Below, in pieces: positions 4,969 through 8,527 of a stretch of DNA of 8,527 nucleotides. Each line of letters opens with the position of its first letter. The stretch's first letter is position 1. Below the pieces are notes generated by a model. It saw nothing but the letters and a program-made list of their open reading frames with translations, did no database searches and was not told where the DNA came from. The position numbers and the translations under genes were made by a program. This DNA is from Candidatus Omnitrophota bacterium (lineage in GTDB: Bacteria > Omnitrophota > Koll11 > Zapsychrales > Fredricksoniimonadaceae), in contig JADFXE010000032.1 in the NCBI GenBank assembly GCA_015233705.1, forward strand, positions 4,186-12,712. Direction: 5' to 3'.

Positions 4969-6900
4969 ATGCCATTTCAGGATACAGACCTCAGGGAATT
5001 CATTGATGCGCTTAAGATCGGTATCTGCCGCACCACCTTTGGCTATAGCGCGGAGCTCGTGTTCGTCAATGCGGCCTTTGCGCAGATGCTGGGGTTCAAG
5101 AAGGCGGAGCTGATCGGCCTTAAGCTGGCAGATATCTTTGAGGACAACAAAGTTTTTCGTGCTCTTATCGGCCGGCTTAAGCGGCAGGAACCCGTGGATG
5201 GCATGGAGGTGATCCTCAAGCGCAAGAGGGAAGGCCGCGTCTGGACCTCGATTTCGATCACCTCTGAAGATGATCCGCAGGGGCGGACGCTGCACCTGAA
5301 TTTTGTCGTCGAGGATATCACCCGCCAGAAGGAATTCGAGAAGGACCTGGTTCAGTCCAGGGAACTTTTCAAGGTCGTTTTTGACAATACGGCGGCCGCG
5401 ATCACGGTAACCGACCAGGAAGAGAAGATCGTGGCCTGGAACCCTTTTGCCGAGCAGATGCTGGAGCTGGGCCGGGAAGACCTTTTTAATAAGCCGGTCC
5501 ACGAACTTTATCCGGAGCGCGAATGGCGCAAGATGCGCAAACTCAACATCCGTGAGAAAGGCGTTCTTTCGGGGATTGTGACCCAGGTTTTCAAGAAAGA
5601 CGGGACGCTTCTGGATGTGGATGCTTCGATCTCGATCCTCAAGGACAGTATGGGCAAGGTGGTTGGCTCGATCGGTATTTTGCGTGATATTTCTAAACAA
5701 AAACGCATTCAGGAGATGCTGGTGCAGGCCAAGCTGGCGGCCGAGGAAGCCAACAGCTCCAAGAGCATTTTCCTGGCCAAGATGTCGCACGAACTCCGGA
5801 CGCCCATGAACGCGGTCCTGGGCATGTTGGATTTGACCCTGGACACACAATTGACCGACGAGCAGCGCGACAACCTGAAGGTCGCCAAAGAGGCCGCGGG
5901 AAATCTTCTGGGGCTTTTGAATGATATCCTGGACTTGTCCAAGGCCGAGGCCGGCAAAATTTCCATTGAATCCATTGAGATCAGTTTACGCGAGATCGTC
6001 CGCAATGTCTGCAAGGGGTTGCAGGTCCTGACCGTCAATAAAAGCATTCAGCTTGTTTACTCCGTTGCAGATGATGTGCCGCCTCTGGTGATGGGCGATC
6101 CGGTCCGCATCCGGCAGATCATCATCAACCTCGTTACCAATGCCATTAAATTCACACACAAGGGGAAGGTCGAGATCGGGCTGAAGGCCTTGTCCCGGAA
6201 GAATAAGGACTGCGAATTTCTTTTTTCGATCAAGGATTCCGGCATCGGGATTCCCCAGGACCGGATTGGTTCGCTTTTTGAGCTCTTTACTCAGGTTGAC
6301 GAGAAGACCTCGCGCCGTTACGGCGGGACTGGCTTGGGGCTGGCCATTTCCAAGAAGCTGGTCGAGATGATGGGCGGGCGGATCTGGGCCGAGAGCGAGG
6401 AGGGTCAGGGGAGCACGTTCAACTTTCTTGTGACGCTGCCGGTCAGCGATAATGTGCCGCCGCCAGCAGCGGTAGAGGGCGCGCCTGTCGCGGGAGTGGC
6501 GCCGGATGGCATCGGCAAGATTCGCATTCTTTTGGCAGAGGATAATCTTGTTAATCAGAAGATCGCCGCCAGGATCCTGGAGAAGCGCGGCTGGGAGGTC
6601 GTGGTGGCCAACAATGGCCGCGAGGCCGTGGATATGCTGGGCAAGGGGCATTATGATATCATCCTCATGGATGACCATATGCCGGAAATGACCGGCGTGG
6701 AGGCGACCATCCTGATCCGCGGCGAAGAGAAGCAGACGGGTATTCACATTCCCATCGTAGCCATGACCGCCAATGCCATGACCGGGGACCGTGAGAAATA
6801 TCTGGCCACCGGGATGGATGGCTATGTGTCAAAGCCGATAGACAGAGATGCGCTGTTTCGCATGATCATCAACCTCGTACAACAAAGGAAGGGTGCATGA
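4969..6900 (+). CDS. Soluble PAS-PAS hybrid histidine kinase with C-terminal receiver
   Basis: A 643-residue cytoplasmic sensor kinase without transmembrane segments. Order: PAS1 (about 8-122, ending [15 protein letters not shown]), PAS2 (about 128-247, [20 protein letters not shown] to [11 protein letters not shown]), a short linker helix, HisKA with [14 protein letters not shown] (phospho-acceptor H274), and HATPase_c. In the ATPase domain the N box has N387 and N391, G1 is DSGIGIP at 423-429, the F box is FELF at 437-440, and G2 is GGTGLGLAI at 452-460. A Pro/Ala-rich linker (about 493-515) leads to a receiver domain (RILLAEDN from 519; acidic E524/D525; phospho-acceptor D568 in [12 protein letters not shown]600; K622 in SKPIDRD). 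All catalytic residues expected of an active hybrid kinase are present. The PAS ligands cannot be read from sequence. Its TGA overlaps the ATG of the Hpt gene by four bases, so the next phosphotransfer partner is presumably that protein. Confidence 0.94.
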   Translation: MPFQDTDLREFIDALKIGICRTTFGYSAELVFVNAAFAQMLGFKKAELIGLKLADIFEDNKVFRALIGRLKRQEPVDGMEVILKRKREGRVWTSISITSEDDPQGRTLHLNFVVEDITRQKEFEKDLVQSRELFKVVFDNTAAAITVTDQEEKIVAWNPFAEQMLELGREDLFNKPVHELYPEREWRKMRKLNIREKGVLSGIVTQVFKKDGTLLDVDASISILKDSMGKVVGSIGILRDISKQKRIQEMLVQAKLAAEEANSSKSIFLAKMSHELRTPMNAVLGMLDLTLDTQLTDEQRDNLKVAKEAAGNLLGLLNDILDLSKAEAGKISIESIEISLREIVRNVCKGLQVLTVNKSIQLVYSVADDVPPLVMGDPVRIRQIIINLVTNAIKFTHKGKVEIGLKALSRKNKDCEFLFSIKDSGIGIPQDRIGSLFELFTQVDEKTSRRYGGTGLGLAISKKLVEMMGGRIWAESEEGQGSTFNFLVTLPVSDNVPPPAAVEGAPVAGVAPDGIGKIRILLAEDNLVNQKIAARILEKRGWEVVVANNGREAVDMLGKGHYDIILMDDHMPEMTGVEATILIRGEEKQTGIHIPIVAMTANAMTGDREKYLATGMDGYVSKPIDRDALFRMIINLVQQRKGA

Positions 6901-7247
6901 GTAATATTATTGACTTGAAGGATGCGATGGAGCGGGTGCAGGATGACAAGGAATTGTTGCTGGAGCTTTTTGATATCTTCCAGGAGGATTTTCCCGGCAA
7001 GCGCAATACGATCAACAAGGCTTTTGAGAAGGGCGATTTGGTCTCTTTTCAGCAGATCGCGCACGGCATGAAGGGCGCGACCGGCAACATCTCGGCGAAG
7101 GACATGCACCAGACGTGTGTGGCCCTGGACGCCTTGGGCAAGGACGGCACGTTGAACGGCGCAGATGTCCCACTGGCGCTTCTTGATAAGCAATACGCGG
7201 AATTTCAGGCCGAGGCTGCCAGGCTGAAGAAAGAATTCGGCAAGTAA
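6897..7247 (+). CDS. Stand-alone histidine phosphotransfer (Hpt) protein
   Basis: A 116-residue single-domain Hpt protein, the usual length for a free-standing four-helix-bundle phosphotransferase. The diagnostic helix reads IAHGMKGATGNISA (54-67), with H56 as phospho-acceptor and K59/G60 as the conserved followers. It should take phosphate from receiver residue D568 of the hybrid kinase and pass it to a response regulator. The AAAGGAAGG sequence just upstream and the ATGA overlap with the kinase stop show coupled translation. No response regulator with an output domain is in the window, so the final step of the relay is not visible. The C-terminus (EFQAEAARLKKEFGK) is a charged helix. Confidence 0.92.
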   Translation: MSNIIDLKDAMERVQDDKELLLELFDIFQEDFPGKRNTINKAFEKGDLVSFQQIAHGMKGATGNISAKDMHQTCVALDALGKDGTLNGADVPLALLDKQYAEFQAEAARLKKEFGK

Positions 7248-7264
7248 GTCCGGAGTGGGGGAAG

Positions 7265-7759
7265 ATGAGCTGGAGAACGTCGTTGTTATTGGCGGGGATT
7301 CTTTTGTCAGCGCAGTGTTGTGTCGCTGTGGCAGAGACCCTTACCTTGACCACATATTATCCTGCACCAGCGGGCGCCTACAAAAGTTTACGGACGCATA
7401 ACATGTGTGTCGGCGCGTCCTGCACCTCCAAGACGGTCACTGATGAGAATCTTGAGGTCAAGGGCGATATCTATGTGGACCACGGGGCTGCCCGCACCAA
7501 GGGCGCCGGATACCGTGAGGCAGTGACCTTTACCAGGCTGCATGATTTTCATCAAGGGGTCCCGTTCACCGCGCCGGATGATTCGATCTGTCTTACCGGT
7601 TTGCCTCTGATCATCTCGGCTTGCGACCGCTATTGTTCTTCGGGTTGTAGTCTGACGGATGAAGGGTGCTCGACCCCGATCGCAGGATTGGGATATCACG
7701 GCGGCACGGCCGTTCAGTGCGACATCCCTGCGCAGAAAGTGACCTGCGTGTGTTCTTGA
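7265..7759 (+). CDS. Exported cysteine-rich protein with TLTTYYPAP motif
   Basis: A 164-residue predicted secreted protein. A Sec signal peptide covers about residues 1-23 (SLLLAGILLSAQCCVAVA, probable cleavage AVA|ET). It is followed at once by TLTLTTYYPAPAGAYKSLRT (25-44), a segment I recall recurring right after the signal peptide in Omnitrophota exported proteins. The mature part has ten cysteines: two at 48-53 and eight in the C-terminal half, several in closely spaced pairs (ACDRYCSSGC, TCVC), suggesting a disulfide-stabilised extracytoplasmic domain. The cysteines in the signal peptide do not form a proper lipobox. GGGGGAAG directly before ATG is the ribosome-binding site. It starts 17 bases after the Hpt gene, probably in the same transcript, and a terminator follows. 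Function unknown; pilin-like or surface roles are guesses. Confidence 0.8.
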   Translation: MSWRTSLLLAGILLSAQCCVAVAETLTLTTYYPAPAGAYKSLRTHNMCVGASCTSKTVTDENLEVKGDIYVDHGAARTKGAGYREAVTFTRLHDFHQGVPFTAPDDSICLTGLPLIISACDRYCSSGCSLTDEGCSTPIAGLGYHGGTAVQCDIPAQKVTCVCS

Positions 7760-7809
7760 TGGCGCGTTCCGTTGCATAATGCGCCGGTATCTTTCTTAGA
7801 ATAAGGAAT

Positions 7810-7836
7810 GCCTCACAGGCTCTGTGAGGCGTTTTT
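7810..7836 (+). terminator. Rho-independent terminator after the exported-protein gene
   Basis: GCCTCACAG (7810-7818) pairs perfectly with CTGTGAGGC (7822-7830) around GCT, followed by GTTTTT (7831-7836). It lies about 50 bases after the stop at 7759 and only about 16-20 bases before the start of the next gene. Any promoter for that gene must therefore lie upstream of, or inside, this hairpin region. A smaller inverted repeat GGCGC/GCGCC (7761-7765, 7781-7785) sits between stop and terminator. Confidence 0.88.
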
Positions 7837-7855
7837 GTCTAGAGGCTGATTTGTG

Positions 7856-8527
7856 ATGATGACATTGATCAAACATTCCTGCCTGCGGGTCTTTTTGCTG
7901 CTGGTTCTCGCAGGACTGGCGGTCTACGCCAACGCGATCTTCCATCCTTTTGTCCACGATGATGTGGTCTTCATCGCGCAGAATCCCAATATCGCCCGCT
8001 GGGACAATCTATTTGAAGCGTTTTTCAGGACCGGCGTCCCGTTTCAATCACTTCAGCTGACCACGCCGTATTACCGTCCTGTGCTTGAGGTCTTTTATCG
8101 CGCCGGGTTTTCTTTGTTTGGGATGAACCCGGCCGGGTTCCATTGTCTGAACATTCTGCTGCATATCCTTAATGCTTTCCTGCTTTATCTTGTGTGCCTG
8201 GGTTTGCGTCTGAAGAGGTCCTGGGCTTTTGCGGTGGCGCTGGTCTTTCTGGTCCATCCGGTGCAGAGTGAGGCAGTGGCCTGCGTTTCAGGGATCTCGA
8301 ATCTGGCGGTGACTGTTTTTTGTCTGGGCGCTTTTCTTTCTTATCTGCAGGCCCGGCGTTTTGACGGAGCCAGGGCCGCGGGCTGGTCAGCCGGCGCGCT
8401 CATTCTGTTTGTTTTGGCGCTTTTGCCCAAGGAGCAGGCCATCATTTTTCCGGCGCTGGTTTTGACATATGAATTCTTCATGCCGACCGGGATGTCCAGG
8501 CCGCTGACCGTCAGCCGATGCTCCTGG
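7856..8527 (+). CDS. TMTC-like multi-pass membrane protein, probable GT-C glycosyltransferase (3' end outside window)
   Basis: An open frame of 224 codons continuing past the right edge. The N-terminus is a hydrophobic helix (about residues 10-29), followed by HPFVHDDVVFIAQNPNIARW (30-49) with the paired acidic D35-D36, then YYRPVLE (72-78), NPAGFHCLNILLHILNAFLLY, HPVQSEAVACVSG (134-146) and LALLPKEQAIIFPALVLTYE. This order is the hallmark of TMTC/DUF1736-type proteins: integral-membrane GT-C glycosyltransferases, often with C-terminal TPR repeats, which use a lipid-linked sugar. The TPR part would lie outside the window. Start choice: ATG at 7856 or 7859, or GTG at 7853, which lies seven bases after AGAGG (7841-7845); an in-frame TGA at 7847-7849 rules out anything further upstream. 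Confidence 0.8.
   Translation, partial: MMTLIKHSCLRVFLLLVLAGLAVYANAIFHPFVHDDVVFIAQNPNIARWDNLFEAFFRTGVPFQSLQLTTPYYRPVLEVFYRAGFSLFGMNPAGFHCLNILLHILNAFLLYLVCLGLRLKRSWAFAVALVFLVHPVQSEAVACVSGISNLAVTVFCLGAFLSYLQARRFDGARAAGWSAGALILFVLALLPKEQAIIFPALVLTYEFFMPTGMSRPLTVSRCSW

Noticed and set aside
4645..5850. 401-codon minus-strand ORF opposite the hybrid kinase
   Set aside because: It is antisense to a gene with unmistakable PAS, HisKA and ATPase motifs. Its translation is rich in Arg/His/Leu with no domain, typical of a shadow in GC-rich DNA.
7265..7330. Lipoprotein signal in the exported protein
   Set aside because: The residues before C18 and C19 (SAQ and AQC) do not fit the lipobox. An AVA cleavage site for signal peptidase I fits better.

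Overview
The window reads as a slice of a bacterial chromosome with moderately high GC and every supported gene on the + strand. The best taxonomic clue is the secreted protein at 7265-7759. Just after its signal peptide it carries TLTTYYPAPAGAYKSLR, a segment I associate from memory with predicted exported proteins of Omnitrophota (candidate phylum OP3). The TMTC-like membrane protein at the right edge and the hairpin-rich spacer fit that too. The assignment is an inference, not a database result.

Layout. Positions 2-349 hold the 3' end of an unrecognised gene, closed by a strong intrinsic terminator (374-407). Positions 408-896 contain no credible gene. They hold a run of at least six near-perfect stem-loops (412-657) joined by GGGTTAA/TTAACCC-like linkers, then a possible short transcription unit with its own promoter and terminator (698-803), then a good sigma-70-type promoter (842-870).

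That promoter leads into closely spaced genes that could form one operon: a Gfo/Idh/MocA sugar-nucleotide dehydrogenase, a left-handed beta-helix sugar N-acetyltransferase, a GT2 glycosyltransferase of the dolichyl-phosphate-mannose-synthase type, an RlmB/TrmH-type rRNA 2'-O-methyltransferase, and an HD-family phosphohydrolase whose HD dyad reads ND. The first three look like parts of a surface-polysaccharide route that makes and transfers an acetamido sugar. The aminotransferase expected between dehydrogenase and acetyltransferase is absent.

A candidate internal promoter (4623-4651) precedes a signalling module: a 95-residue two-helix membrane protein, a soluble PAS-PAS-HisKA-HATPase-REC hybrid histidine kinase, and a stand-alone Hpt protein. 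They are separated by 2 nt or overlap by 4 nt. Together they would support a His-Asp-His phosphorelay, but the terminal response regulator is not in the window. The secreted cysteine-rich protein follows 17 nt later, and a terminator (7810-7836) ends the run. A TMTC-like multi-pass membrane protein starts at about 7856 and runs off the right edge.

The most unusual material is the hairpin mosaic at 412-657. Next come the SD-less start behind a terminator-like hairpin at 1912-1941, the ND-for-HD substitution, and the membrane-protein/hybrid-kinase/Hpt/exported-protein arrangement. I see no convincing previously unknown defence or mobile system.
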